Shown: positions 42,748 through 51,905 of the stretch, in pieces
How positions within the stretch are numbered: the first letter of the stretch is position 1
How the letters are laid out: each line of letters starts with the position of its first letter
From: an uncultured Reyranella sp.
Lineage (GTDB): Bacteria > Pseudomonadota > Alphaproteobacteria > Reyranellales > Reyranellaceae
Assembly: GCA_937919085.1 (NCBI GenBank)
Contig: CALFRN010000127.1
Location: 1-58,241, forward strand
Reading direction: 5' to 3'
Length of the DNA: 58,241 nucleotides
Made by a program: the position numbers and the translations under genes
The notes under the pieces: model-generated
The model's input: the letters and a program-made list of their open reading frames with translations, nothing else
Databases searched by the model: none
Told to the model about the DNA's origin: nothing

Positions 42748-43233
42748 ATGTCCAACGTCCGCATCGCCTACGACAGTTTCGCCAAGACCGCTCCCGCCGC
42801 CCAGGCCGCCCTGCTCGCCATGGGCAAGACGGCCGACGAGTCTGGCCTCGACAAGGAAATCGTCGAACTCGCCAAGCTGCGGGTCTCGCAGATCAACAAC
42901 TGCGCCTTCTGCCTGCAGATCCATCTCAACGTCTCGCGCAGGCTCGGCGTCGCCCAGGAGAAGCTCGACCTGGTGGCGACCTGGCCCGAGGCCGGCATCT
43001 TTTCCGAACGCGAGTGCGCGGCGCTGGCCTGGGCCGAGACGCTGACGCATCTGGCCGGCCAAAGTGTCCCGGACGCGGCCTATGACGCCGTCCGCCGGCA
43101 CTTCAGTGAAGGCGAACTGGTGTTCCTGAGCACCGCCATCGCCACCATCAACGCCTGGAACCGGCTGGGCGCTGCCTTCCGCTTCGCGCCGCCGATCCCG
43201 AAGAAGGTGGCTGCCGAAGGCAAGGCGGCATAG
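42748..43233 (+). CDS. AhpD-like / carboxymuconolactone decarboxylase family protein
   Basis: A 161-residue protein with the AhpD redox motif Cys52-x-x-Cys55 and His59 (NCAFCLQIH) inside the all-helical CMD fold. Members with CxxC are typically alkylhydroperoxidase-type thiol reductants rather than decarboxylases. It is divergent from the PaaK-like gene and followed by a small membrane protein gene. Confidence 0.9.
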   Translation: MSNVRIAYDSFAKTAPAAQAALLAMGKTADESGLDKEIVELAKLRVSQINNCAFCLQIHLNVSRRLGVAQEKLDLVATWPEAGIFSERECAALAWAETLTHLAGQSVPDAAYDAVRRHFSEGELVFLSTAIATINAWNRLGAAFRFAPPIPKKVAAEGKAA

Positions 43234-43286
43234 GCATTACCTCACCGGTAATTGCCGCGGCAGTGGCGCGCCCGCACGGTGCCGGC

Positions 43287-43652
43287 ATGTGGACCGCCCT
43301 CGCCTTCGGCCTCGTGGCCGTCATCCATTTCCTGCCGATCGCGCCCGCCTTCGCTCCGGGAACACTGACACGGCTCTACGGCATAGCGCCCGGCGACGAC
43401 GTGCTGCTGGTGCTGCTGCGTCACCGTGCGGTGCTGCTGGCATTGGCCGGTGCGTTGTGCCTGTGGGCCACCTGGTCGATACCGGTGCGACCGGCGGCGC
43501 TTGTGGCCGCCGCGGTCAACGTCGTGGCGTTCCTCGGCTATTACGCGCTCTACGGCACCCCGTCCGGCGCGTTGCGCACCATCGCGATCTTCGATCTCAT
43601 CGCGCTGCCACCGCTCGCCTTCGCGGTGTGGGGCACGCTCGCCCGCGCTTAG
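43287..43652 (+). CDS. Small four-helix membrane protein
   Basis: A 121-residue protein with four hydrophobic segments spread over its length and a short RLYGIAPGDD loop after the first. No named family is recognised. An in-frame GTG at 43263 would add eight residues, but the ATG at 43287 is the better start. It ends nine bases before the convergent LivF gene and follows the AhpD-like gene by 53 bases. Confidence 0.65.
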   Translation: MWTALAFGLVAVIHFLPIAPAFAPGTLTRLYGIAPGDDVLLVLLRHRAVLLALAGALCLWATWSIPVRPAALVAAAVNVVAFLGYYALYGTPSGALRTIAIFDLIALPPLAFAVWGTLARA

Positions 43653-43661
43653 GGCGCGGTC

Positions 43662-44492
43662 CTAGAGCCAGCGCTTGCGCCGGCGGTAGTGCTTGACGTC
43701 GCGGAACGAGCGGCGGCCCTCGCCGCCGACCCCGAGGTAGAATTCCTTCACGTCCTCGTTCTCGCGCAAGGCGGCGGCGTCGCCGTCGAGCACGACCCGG
43801 CCGTTCTCGAGGATGTAGCCGTAGTGGGCGTAGCGCAGTGCCACGCTGGTGTTCTGCTCGGCCAGCAGGATCGAGACCTTTTCCTTCTCGTTGAGGCTCT
43901 TCACGATCTCGAAGATCTCCTCGACGAGCTGCGGCGCGAGACCCATCGACGGTTCGTCGAGCAGGATCGTGGTCGGCCGGCTCATCAGCGCCCGGCCGAT
44001 CGCCGTCATCTGCTGCTCGCCGCCCGAGGTGTACCCCGCCTGGCTCGAGCGCCTCTCCTTGAGGCGCGGGAAATAGTGATAGACCTTCTCGAGATCGTCG
44101 GCGATCTGGCGGCGCTTGTTGCCGTGGATGAAGGCCCCGGTCAGCAGGTTCTCCTCGACCGTGAGGTGGCCGAAGCAGTGCCGGCCTTCCATGACCTGGA
44201 TAACGCCGCGCTGCACCAGGTCGTTGGGCGTCAGCCCGTCGACGCGCTCGCCGCGGCAGTGGATGTGGCCCTTGGTGACTTCGCCGCGCTCGGTGCGCAG
44301 CAGGTTGGAGATCGCCTTCAGCGTGGTCGACTTGCCGGCGCCGTTGCCGCCGAGCAACGCCACGATGCTGCCGGCCGGCACCGACAGCGACACGCCCCTC
44401 AGCACGAGGATGACGTGGTTGTAGATCACCTCGATGTTGACGACGTCGATGACGTGGGCTGCGGCTGTTGCCGCGGCGGCCGGGACGCTCAT
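43662..44492 (-). CDS. LivF-type ABC transporter ATP-binding protein
   Basis: A 276-residue ATPase of a branched-chain amino acid or organic-acid uptake system. Walker A is GGNGAGKST near residue 46, Walker B ILLDEPSMGLA near 176, and the signature motif reads YTSGGEQQM rather than LSGGQ. The basic tail ending KHYRRRKRWL is typical of LivF proteins from operons that also carry an acyl-CoA ligase, as here. It is the last gene of the minus-strand transport operon, separated from the binding-protein gene by a hairpin at 44518-44547. Confidence 0.92.
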   Translation of the reverse strand: MSVPAAAATAAAHVIDVVNIEVIYNHVILVLRGVSLSVPAGSIVALLGGNGAGKSTTLKAISNLLRTERGEVTKGHIHCRGERVDGLTPNDLVQRGVIQVMEGRHCFGHLTVEENLLTGAFIHGNKRRQIADDLEKVYHYFPRLKERRSSQAGYTSGGEQQMTAIGRALMSRPTTILLDEPSMGLAPQLVEEIFEIVKSLNEKEKVSILLAEQNTSVALRYAHYGYILENGRVVLDGDAAALRENEDVKEFYLGVGGEGRRSFRDVKHYRRRKRWL

Positions 44493-44517
44493 GTACAATG
44501 CCTGTCTGGATGAGGGT

Positions 44518-44547
44518 GACCCCCTCGCCCGCGAGGGCAAGGGGGTC
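44518..44547. terminator. Hairpin between the binding-protein gene and livF
   Basis: GACCCCCT...AGGGGGTC, extended by GCCC/GGGC after one mismatch, makes a stable stem in the 70-base gap. Without a T-tract it probably stabilises the upstream mRNA and lowers expression of livF relative to the binding protein. Confidence 0.5.
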
Positions 44548-44562
44548 GACTCCTGCTGGACG

Positions 44563-45888
44563 TCAGCTCTCCTTGGAGCAGTCGCGGACGGGAAGCTTCT
44601 TCTCCGCCGCATACTTCTTGGCCGCAGCATCGACCATCGGCTTGATGACCTTGTCATCCGACTGGTACCAGTCGGACACCACGACCCACTTCTTGCCGTC
44701 CCATTGCTGGATGCGGCCGGCTCGCGTGCCTTCGTGATCGGAGCAGGTGACCTTGAGCGGCTGCAGCATGCCGTCGAAGCCAAGCTCCTTCAGCCGCGCC
44801 GCGCTGAGATCGAGATGCTCGATTCCCCAACGGACCTGCTCGCCGGTCATCGGCTTGTTGCCGTACTTCTTCATCGCGGTGCGGATCGACTCGACGCCCA
44901 GCATGGCGTTGACGAGGCCGCGATTGTAGAGGACCTCGTCGGTCTCTTCCCATTTCGCGACGCCCTTGCCCTTGTCGTAGAGGTACTTCTTGAGTTCGGC
45001 ATGAACGCCGAACTGGCCTGAGCCATGCTGCAGCATGGCGGCCTGATAGCCCTTGGCGCCGCCCTCGGCCGGACGCACGTCGGGCTCGGCACCCGACCAC
45101 CAGACGCCGAAGATCTTCTCGCGCGGGAAACCCACGGCCACCGCCTCCTTGATGGCAGTCGAGTTCATGATGCCCCAACCCCACAGCAGGACGTAGTCTG
45201 GGCGCTTCTGGCGGATCTGCAGCCATGTCGCCTTCTGCTCGACACCCGGATGGGTGACGGGCAGAGGCATGAATTCGAAGCCGTGCATCTTCGCCCGCTC
45301 CTCGAGGAGCGCGATCGGCTCCTTGCCGTAGGGCGAGTCGTGATAGACCAGCGCGATCTTCTTGCCCTTGAGCTTGTCGAAGCCGCCTTCCTTCAGACCG
45401 ATGTGCTGCATGATGATATCGGCGGCGGACCAGTAGGTGCCGAGCAGCGGGAAGTTCCACTGGAACACGCTGCCATCGCGGGATTCCGAGCGGCCGTAGC
45501 CCATCGAGATGATCGGGATCTTGTCGACCGGCGCCTTCTCGGTGAGCGCGAAGGTGATGCCGGTGCTGAGCGGATTGAAATAGGCGGCGCCGGTCGGTCC
45601 CTTGTTCTTGAGGCGCTCGTAGCATTCCACGCCACGGTCGGTGGCGTAGCCGGTATCGCATTCCTCGTAGAGAATTTTTACGCCGTTGATGCCACCGTCA
45701 CGCTCGTTGACCAGGGCATAATAGTCGGCCACGCCGTTGGCGAACGGGATGCCGTTCGGGGCGTAGGCACCGGTACGGTAGACCAGCCCGGGAATGAACT
45801 GCTCATTCTGGGCCTGCGCGCTCGCCGCAACCGTCAATCCGGCTGCCGCGATCGCCGCGCCAAGTAGCGCTGCTTTTCCGAGTCTCAT
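44563..45888 (-). CDS. LivK-type ABC transporter substrate-binding protein
   Basis: A 441-residue periplasmic binding protein with a signal peptide (MRLGKAALLGAAIAAAG ... AQA). The two-lobe type I fold is suggested by PGLVYRTGAYAPNG and NGVKILYEECDT, then KIALVYHDSPYGKEP. Four cysteines are spread over the mature part, two of them in a close pair. It is larger than LivK for leucine, as are binding proteins of ligase-linked operons thought to carry aromatic or other carboxylates. It is encoded between livM and livF. Confidence 0.92.
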   Translation of the reverse strand: MRLGKAALLGAAIAAAGLTVAASAQAQNEQFIPGLVYRTGAYAPNGIPFANGVADYYALVNERDGGINGVKILYEECDTGYATDRGVECYERLKNKGPTGAAYFNPLSTGITFALTEKAPVDKIPIISMGYGRSESRDGSVFQWNFPLLGTYWSAADIIMQHIGLKEGGFDKLKGKKIALVYHDSPYGKEPIALLEERAKMHGFEFMPLPVTHPGVEQKATWLQIRQKRPDYVLLWGWGIMNSTAIKEAVAVGFPREKIFGVWWSGAEPDVRPAEGGAKGYQAAMLQHGSGQFGVHAELKKYLYDKGKGVAKWEETDEVLYNRGLVNAMLGVESIRTAMKKYGNKPMTGEQVRWGIEHLDLSAARLKELGFDGMLQPLKVTCSDHEGTRAGRIQQWDGKKWVVVSDWYQSDDKVIKPMVDAAAKKYAAEKKLPVRDCSKES

Positions 45889-45951
45889 CGTGTTCCTCCT
45901 TGAAGTTGTGGACGGTCCTTGCCGGCCATCCTTGCCAATGAGCCTAGTGGA

Positions 45952-47019
45952 TCAATGCGGGAACGGCCAGAGCCGCAGTTTCTCCTTCGCAACCGCCCAG
46001 AGCCGCGCCAGGCCATGCGGCTCGACGATCAGAAAGAAGACGATCATCGCGCCGAACACCATGAATTCGAGATGGCTGATCATGGCGGTCGACATGTTGA
46101 CCCCGAGCCAGCCCGGCAGCTGGTTGAGCAGGACCGGCGTCAAGACGATGAAGGCCGCCCCCATGAAGCTGCCGACCAGGGAGCCCAGCCCGCCGATGAT
46201 GACCATGAACAGGATCTGAAACGACCGGTTGATGTCGAACGCCAGCGGCTCCCACGAACCGAGCCGCAGGAAGCCCCACATCGCACCGGCCACGCCGATG
46301 AAGAACGAGCTCACCGCGAAGGCCAGCAACTTGGTGCGCAGCGGCCGGAAACCGATGATCTCGGCGGCGATGTCCATATCGCGGATCGCCATCCAGGAAC
46401 GTCCGATATGGCCGCGCACCAGGTTCTTGGCGACAATCGTGGCGACCACCACCATGCCGAGGATCAGGAGGTAGCGATCGGCGGGCCCGTCGATGCGCCA
46501 GCCGAAGACGTGAAGGTCGCCCACCGCCACCGACCCGGATGGCGTGTAGTTGGTCAGCCACTTCACGCGGGCGAACAGCCAGTCGAGGAAGAACTGCGAG
46601 GCCAGGGTGGCCACGGCGAGATAGAAGCCCTTGATCCTGAGCGACGGCAGACCGAACAGGATGCCGACGGCGGCAGCCATCAGGCCGCCGAACAGGAAGA
46701 CCACGACCAGGTTGTTGGCCTCCGGCACGCGGAGCCAGAGGTTGTAGGCGGCGTAGGCGCCGACGGCCATGAAGCCGCCGGTGCCGAGCGAAACCTGGCC
46801 GCAGTAGCCAACCAGGATGTTCAGCCCGATCGCGGCCAGCGACAGGATCAGGAATGGAATGAGGATTTCGGTGTAGAGATATTCGCTGGCGATCGCCGGC
46901 ACGATCGCGAACGCCGCGGCGATGACACCGAACACGAAGATGCGGTCCTGCAGGATCGGGAAGATCTGCTGGTCGGCGGCATAGTCGGTCTTGAACTGGC
47001 CGGCCTCGCGGTAAAGCAT
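45952..47019 (-). CDS. LivM-type ABC transporter permease
   Basis: A 355-residue inner-membrane permease with about nine or ten hydrophobic segments. The sequence GYCGQVSLGTGGFMAVGAYAAY is the conserved LivM helix, and RDMDIAAEIIGFRPLRTKLLAF is the cytoplasmic coupling region that contacts the ATPases. It lies 17 bases downstream of livH and forms the membrane channel with it. Confidence 0.93.
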   Translation of the reverse strand: MLYREAGQFKTDYAADQQIFPILQDRIFVFGVIAAAFAIVPAIASEYLYTEILIPFLILSLAAIGLNILVGYCGQVSLGTGGFMAVGAYAAYNLWLRVPEANNLVVVFLFGGLMAAAVGILFGLPSLRIKGFYLAVATLASQFFLDWLFARVKWLTNYTPSGSVAVGDLHVFGWRIDGPADRYLLILGMVVVATIVAKNLVRGHIGRSWMAIRDMDIAAEIIGFRPLRTKLLAFAVSSFFIGVAGAMWGFLRLGSWEPLAFDINRSFQILFMVIIGGLGSLVGSFMGAAFIVLTPVLLNQLPGWLGVNMSTAMISHLEFMVFGAMIVFFLIVEPHGLARLWAVAKEKLRLWPFPH

Positions 47020-47036
47020 CGCCTACACTCGCCTTC

Positions 47037-48161
47037 TCATACCCGTTCGATGATGCGTTCGCCGAACAGACCCTGCGGCCTGAACAGCAGGAAAATCAGG
47101 GCCAGCATGTAGGCGAACCAGTTCTCGATGCCGCCGCCGGCAAGATCGAACGCCTGCACCAGGATCGGCGCCAGGAAGATCTCGGACAGCTTCTCGCCGG
47201 CGCCGATGATCAGGCCGCCGATGATGGCGCCAGGCACCGACGTGAAGCCGCCAAGGATCAGGACCGGCAACGCCTTGAGGGCGATCAGCGAGATGGAGAA
47301 CTGCACGCCGAGCTTGGCCCCCCAGATGACGCCGGCGGCGAGCGCCACCAGTCCCGCCACCGTCCACACGATCAGCCAGATGGTGTTGAGCGGGATACCG
47401 ACCGACTGGGCGGCGGCATGATCGTCGGCCACGGCCCGCAGCGCCCGGCCGACGCGGGTCTTCTGGAAGAAGACCGCGAGCACCACGACGAGCACCGCGG
47501 CGATGCCGGCGGCGAAGAGCTCGGCCGGATCGATCAGCAGGCCTCCCGGGAAGACCCCTTCGAAGAGAAAGATCGGGTCCTTCGGCAGGCCGAGATTGAT
47601 CGTGTAGATGTCGCTGCCCCAGAGAGTTTGGCCGAAGCCATCGAGGAAATTGGCGATACCGAGCGTCGCCATAAACAGGATGATGCCTTCCTGGTTCACC
47701 AGATGACGCAGCACGAGACGCTCGATGGCGTAGGCGAGCAGTCCCATGATCGACGCCGTGGCAGCCAGCGCCACCCACAGCGGCCATGCGCCCTTGCCGT
47801 AGGCGAAGGCGATGACGCCGCCGATCAGAGCCCCGCCCGCGGCGAGCAGTGCCAGTCTGCGGCGTTCGCCCGGCCCCGAGCCGCGGGCGACGTATTCGCG
47901 CCATGCGTACCAGCCGACCAGCGCCAGCGCGGCACCTAGGACCGCCGCTGCGATGACGAAGTGCTCCAGTCCGAGGGCCTTGCCGTCGATCTCGTCGGTC
48001 AGCCTGGCGACCGTCAGCGCCGCGAACAGCACCATGGCGCCCTGAGCGAAGTTGAAGACGCCGGACGCCTTGAAGATCAGTACGAAACCCAGCGCCACCA
48101 GCGAATAGAGGACGCCAGTCAGAAGTCCGCCGATCAGGGTCTCGAGGAACGGGCCAAGCAT
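47037..48161 (-). CDS. LivH-type ABC transporter permease
   Basis: A 374-residue inner-membrane permease. GLLTGVLYSLVALGFVLIFK and GVFNFAQGAMV near the N-terminus are LivH signatures. Residues 100-140 form a longer hydrophobic insertion than in the amino-acid systems, and ALRAVADDHAAAQSVGI is the coupling segment. It follows livG by 11 bases. Confidence 0.93.
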   Translation of the reverse strand: MLGPFLETLIGGLLTGVLYSLVALGFVLIFKASGVFNFAQGAMVLFAALTVARLTDEIDGKALGLEHFVIAAAVLGAALALVGWYAWREYVARGSGPGERRRLALLAAGGALIGGVIAFAYGKGAWPLWVALAATASIMGLLAYAIERLVLRHLVNQEGIILFMATLGIANFLDGFGQTLWGSDIYTINLGLPKDPIFLFEGVFPGGLLIDPAELFAAGIAAVLVVVLAVFFQKTRVGRALRAVADDHAAAQSVGIPLNTIWLIVWTVAGLVALAAGVIWGAKLGVQFSISLIALKALPVLILGGFTSVPGAIIGGLIIGAGEKLSEIFLAPILVQAFDLAGGGIENWFAYMLALIFLLFRPQGLFGERIIERV

Positions 48162-48172
48162 GTAATCTCCGC

Positions 48173-48964
48173 TCAGTGGCCAACGCCGAGATAGGCCGTG
48201 ATGACCGCCTCGTTCTTCTTGATCTCGTCGGGCGTGCCGTCGCCGATCTTGCGGCCGTAGTCGAGGACGACGACACGGTCGGAGATGTCCATCACCACGC
48301 TCATGTCATGCTCGATCAGGCAGATCGTGGTGCCGAATTCGTCGTTCACGTCGAGGATGAAGCGGCACATATCCTGCTTTTCCTCGATGTTCATGCCGGC
48401 CATCGGCTCGTCGAGAAGCAACAACTCGGGCTCGGCGGCGAGCGCCCGGCCGAGCTCGACGCGCTTTTGCAGGCCGTAGGGAAGGGTCCCGACCGGCGCC
48501 TTGCGGATGTGCTGGATTTCGAGAAACTCGATGATCCGCTCGACCGCCTTGCGGTGCTCGATCTCTTCGCGGCGGGCTGGACCGATATGCAGTGCCTGCC
48601 ACAACAGGCCGGTCTTCATGCGCAGGTTGCGGCCGGTCATGATGTTGTCGAGCGTCGACATGCCCCTGAACAGGGCGATGTTCTGGAAGGTCCGCGCGAT
48701 GCCCTGCTCGGCTGCCTCGTGCGGCTTCATCTGGTTGCGCCGTACGCCCTTGTAGGTGATGGCGCCGTGCTGCGGATGATAGAAGCCGTTGATGCAATTC
48801 AGCATCGAGGACTTGCCGGCGCCATTGGGGCCGATGATGGCGCGGACCTCGCCCTTGGCGATGTCGAAGCTGATGTCGGTGAGCGCGTTCACGCCGCCGA
48901 ATGACAGGCTGATGTTCTCGACCGAAAGCAGCACATCCGGAAAGGAGCGCAGGCGACTGTCCAT
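48173..48964 (-). CDS. LivG-type ABC transporter ATP-binding protein
   Basis: A 263-residue ATPase. Walker A is GPNGAGKSS near residue 46; Walker B is LLLLDEPMAGMN near 182. The signature segment reads LPYGLQKRVEL instead of LSGGQ, a common change in LivG. QGIARTFQNI is the Q-loop area. It starts five bases after the end of the acyl-CoA ligase gene. Confidence 0.94.
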   Translation of the reverse strand: MDSRLRSFPDVLLSVENISLSFGGVNALTDISFDIAKGEVRAIIGPNGAGKSSMLNCINGFYHPQHGAITYKGVRRNQMKPHEAAEQGIARTFQNIALFRGMSTLDNIMTGRNLRMKTGLLWQALHIGPARREEIEHRKAVERIIEFLEIQHIRKAPVGTLPYGLQKRVELGRALAAEPELLLLDEPMAGMNIEEKQDMCRFILDVNDEFGTTICLIEHDMSVVMDISDRVVVLDYGRKIGDGTPDEIKKNEAVITAYLGVGH

Positions 48965-48969
48965 CGGGC

Positions 48970-50943
48970 TCAGCTCGCCTTCCTGAGTGCCGGCCGCGCC
49001 GCCGGCTGGGGCGCCAGATCGCGAATCTGGACGTCGCCCTCGATGGTGCCCTTGCGACCATCCTCGAATGTGACGTCGACCTTGATGTGCGCATTCTTCG
49101 CGCCGCCGTAAAGCGCATCGACCAGGGGCTTGTAGCGCTCATGGATGAAACCGCGCCGGACCTTGTTGGTTCGCGTGAGTTCCCCGTCGTCCGCCTCGAG
49201 CGCCTTGTGCAGGACGAGGAAGCGGCGGATCTGGGCGCCCGCCATGCGCGGATCGGAGGCAAGATCGCGATTGACCTGCTCGATCTCGCCCTGGATCAGA
49301 TCGTAGACCTCGGATCGCCCGGCCAGTTCCTGATAGCTGGCGTAGGAGAGGTTTCGCCGCTCGGCCCAATCGCCGACGGCGACCATGTCGATGTTGACGA
49401 AGAGGGTGACAAAGTCGCAGCCGTCGCCGAACGCGACCGCCTCGTTGACGTGCGGATAGAACTTCAGCTTGTTCTCGATGAACTTCGGCGCGAACAGCGT
49501 ACCGTCCTTCAGTTTTCCGACGTCCTTGGCGCGATCGATGATACGCAGGTGGCCGCGATCGTCGAGATAGCCGGCGTCGCCGGTGTGCACCCAGCCGTCG
49601 GCCGTCTTGGTGTCGTTGGTCGCCTCGGGGTTCTTGTAATACTCCCTGAACACGCCGGGGCTGCGATAGAGCACCTCGCCCGAGTCGGCGATCCGCAATT
49701 CGACCTTGGACACCGGCTTGCCGACCGTCTCGGGGTAGACCTCGCCGTTGGGATGGATGGTGAGAAACACCGAAGCCTCGGTCTGCCCGTAGAGCTGCTT
49801 CATGTTGACGCCGAGCGCGCGGAAGAAGTTGAAGATCTCCGGGCCCACCGCCTCTCCCGCGGTGTAGGCAACGCGCACGCGGCTCATGCCCAGCGTGTTC
49901 TTGAGTGGCCCGTAGATCAGCGCGTTGCCGACCGCATAGAGCATCCGATCGACGAGCGGCACCGGCCGGCCGTCGAGCAGCAGCGGCCCGACACGACGTG
50001 CCAGGGTCATGAAGTACTGGAACATCCGGCGCTTGAGGAACCCGGCATCCTCCATGCGGATGGCGACCTGGGTGATCAGGTTTTCGAGCACACGCGGCGG
50101 CGCAAAATAATAGGTCGGGCCGATCTCGCGCAGATCGATCATCACGGTGGCGGCCGATTCCGGGCAATTGACGACCAGGCCGACGACATAGCACTGGGCG
50201 TAGGAAAAGATGTGGTCGCCCACCCAGGCCATCGGCAGGTAGGACAGCAGTTCATCGCCGGCTCTGAGTCCGTCGAACTCGGCACCGGCGCGGGCCGCCC
50301 AGATGAGATTGTCGTAGCTCAGCAACGCGCCCTTGGGCCGACCGGTCGTGCCCGAGGTATAAAGCATGATGGCGTCGTCCGAGCCATGCCCCTTCGCGAC
50401 CTCGGCCGCGACCATATCGGGCGCCGCCGCCAGCAGCCGGGCGCCGCGCTCCTGTACCTCGGCATAGGACTGAAGCTGGCTATAGTGCCGCATGCCGCGC
50501 GGATCGTCGTAGAAGATCACGCTGAGCGACGGAACCTTCTTCTGGATCGCCAGGAGCTTGTCGACCTGCTCCTGATTCTCGGCGAGGGCGAAACGGGCGC
50601 CGGCGTGCTCCACCACGTAGGCAAGTTCCTCGGTCACCGAGTCCTGATAGACCGGCACCGGCACACCACCGAGCGACTGTGCGGCGCACATCGACCAGTA
50701 CAGCCGGGGCCGATTGTCGCCGACGACGATCAGCCGGTCGCCACGGCGAAATCCAAGGTCGGCGAGGCCGGCCGCAAGAAGGCCGACCTGGTGCGCGACA
50801 TGGCCCCAAGCATAAGTCTGCCAGATGCCATGCTCTTTTTCCCGGTAGGCGGGCCGAGCGGCATCCGCGCGGGCATGCGCAGCCAACAGCTTCGGAAACG
50901 TGTCTCCAGCATCGGTTGCGGTGTCAGCCGTACCCGTCGTCAT
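48970..50943 (-). CDS. Long-chain-type acyl-CoA synthetase linked to the Liv operon
   Basis: A 657-residue AMP-dependent CoA ligase. Motifs: IMLYTSGTTGRPKGALLSYD (P-loop) near residue 195, LYGQTEASVF near 375, GWVHTGDAGYLDDRGHLRI near 460 and a FAPKFIENKLKF C-terminal segment. The extended C-terminus with DGELTRTNKVRR is typical of ligases at the head of Liv-type operons. It could trap imported acids as CoA esters. ATG 50943 has a GAGG site; ATG 50976 is an alternative. The gene heads the minus-strand operon, divergent from a hydrolase gene. Confidence 0.93.
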   Translation of the reverse strand: MTTGTADTATDAGDTFPKLLAAHARADAARPAYREKEHGIWQTYAWGHVAHQVGLLAAGLADLGFRRGDRLIVVGDNRPRLYWSMCAAQSLGGVPVPVYQDSVTEELAYVVEHAGARFALAENQEQVDKLLAIQKKVPSLSVIFYDDPRGMRHYSQLQSYAEVQERGARLLAAAPDMVAAEVAKGHGSDDAIMLYTSGTTGRPKGALLSYDNLIWAARAGAEFDGLRAGDELLSYLPMAWVGDHIFSYAQCYVVGLVVNCPESAATVMIDLREIGPTYYFAPPRVLENLITQVAIRMEDAGFLKRRMFQYFMTLARRVGPLLLDGRPVPLVDRMLYAVGNALIYGPLKNTLGMSRVRVAYTAGEAVGPEIFNFFRALGVNMKQLYGQTEASVFLTIHPNGEVYPETVGKPVSKVELRIADSGEVLYRSPGVFREYYKNPEATNDTKTADGWVHTGDAGYLDDRGHLRIIDRAKDVGKLKDGTLFAPKFIENKLKFYPHVNEAVAFGDGCDFVTLFVNIDMVAVGDWAERRNLSYASYQELAGRSEVYDLIQGEIEQVNRDLASDPRMAGAQIRRFLVLHKALEADDGELTRTNKVRRGFIHERYKPLVDALYGGAKNAHIKVDVTFEDGRKGTIEGDVQIRDLAPQPAARPALRKAS

Positions 50944-51107
50944 CCCTGCCTCGCGCTCCCTGCGCTCGCCGTTCATTTTCCATCGCGGCGATTTCGTCAG
51001 GCAGATAGCCATAACTGTCTCGGGCCGGTCAAGCCAGCCACCGAATCCGGGCGGTCGAGACGCGGAGCTACCTTGACCGCAGCCCGCAGCGCCCCGAAAA
51101 ATGACCG

Positions 51108-51905
51108 ATGCCCCTTCACGACGAATTCATCGACCTCGACGACCGCCGCCTGCGCATCCGCCGGCTGATACCGGCCAAGGGCGACGGGTTCGAGCGCACG
51201 ACTCTGATTTTTCTGCACGAAGGGCTGGGCTGCATCGAGATGTGGCGGGACTTTCCGCAGAAGCTGTGCGACGCGACGCGCTGCACCGGCATCGTCTATG
51301 ACCGCACCGGCTACGGCCGCTCCAGCCCGTGGCCGTCCGATCCTGGCGTCCGCTATATGGAGATCGAGGCCGACGCGGTGTTGCCGCGCCTGCTCGCCCG
51401 GCTGGGCGTCGAGGATTGCGTACTGATCGGCCACAGCGACGGCGGCACGATCGCGCTCAACTACGCCGCGAAAGATCCCGCGCCCCTGCGTGCGGTCGTG
51501 GCCCTGGCGGCGCACGCCATCAACGAACCGGTCTGCATAGACACCATCCGGCGCGCCCGCGAGACCTTTGCCACACTTGGCCTGCGCGAGCGGCTCACCC
51601 GGTACCACGGCGACAATGTCGACGGCTGTTTCCGTCTATGGTCGGACGCCTGGCTGGCGCCGGGCTTCGAGCCAATGGACGCCAACGGGCGGCTGCCGGG
51701 TGTCCTGGTGCCGGTGCAGGCGATCCAGGGCGAGGACGACGACTATGGCAGCGAGCTGCAACTCGGCATCATTGCCGGAAAGGTCGGCGGCTATTGCGAG
51801 ACCCGCCTGGTGCCCGATTGCGGCCATGCCCCCCATCTGCAGCAGTCAGCCTACGTTCTGTCGGAGATCACCCGCTTCGTGGCACCGCTGGCGCTCGTGG
51901 ATTAA
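51108..51905 (+). CDS. Alpha/beta hydrolase
   Basis: A 265-residue cytosolic hydrolase. HEGLGCIEMWRDFP holds the oxyanion region, LIGHSDGGTIAL near residue 110 the nucleophile serine in GHSDGG, an acidic residue follows in QGEDDDYG, and the late histidine is in PDCGHAPHLQ. The GHSDGG elbow is common in esterase-like members. It is divergent from the acyl-CoA ligase operon and overlaps the convergent TPR gene by four bases at the stop codons. Confidence 0.87.
   Translation: MPLHDEFIDLDDRRLRIRRLIPAKGDGFERTTLIFLHEGLGCIEMWRDFPQKLCDATRCTGIVYDRTGYGRSSPWPSDPGVRYMEIEADAVLPRLLARLGVEDCVLIGHSDGGTIALNYAAKDPAPLRAVVALAAHAINEPVCIDTIRRARETFATLGLRERLTRYHGDNVDGCFRLWSDAWLAPGFEPMDANGRLPGVLVPVQAIQGEDDDYGSELQLGIIAGKVGGYCETRLVPDCGHAPHLQQSAYVLSEITRFVAPLALVD

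Noticed and set aside
42748-43233. Gamma-carboxymuconolactone decarboxylase (PcaC)
   Set aside because: The CxxC...H motif marks AhpD-like redox members of the fold, and no protocatechuate genes are adjacent.
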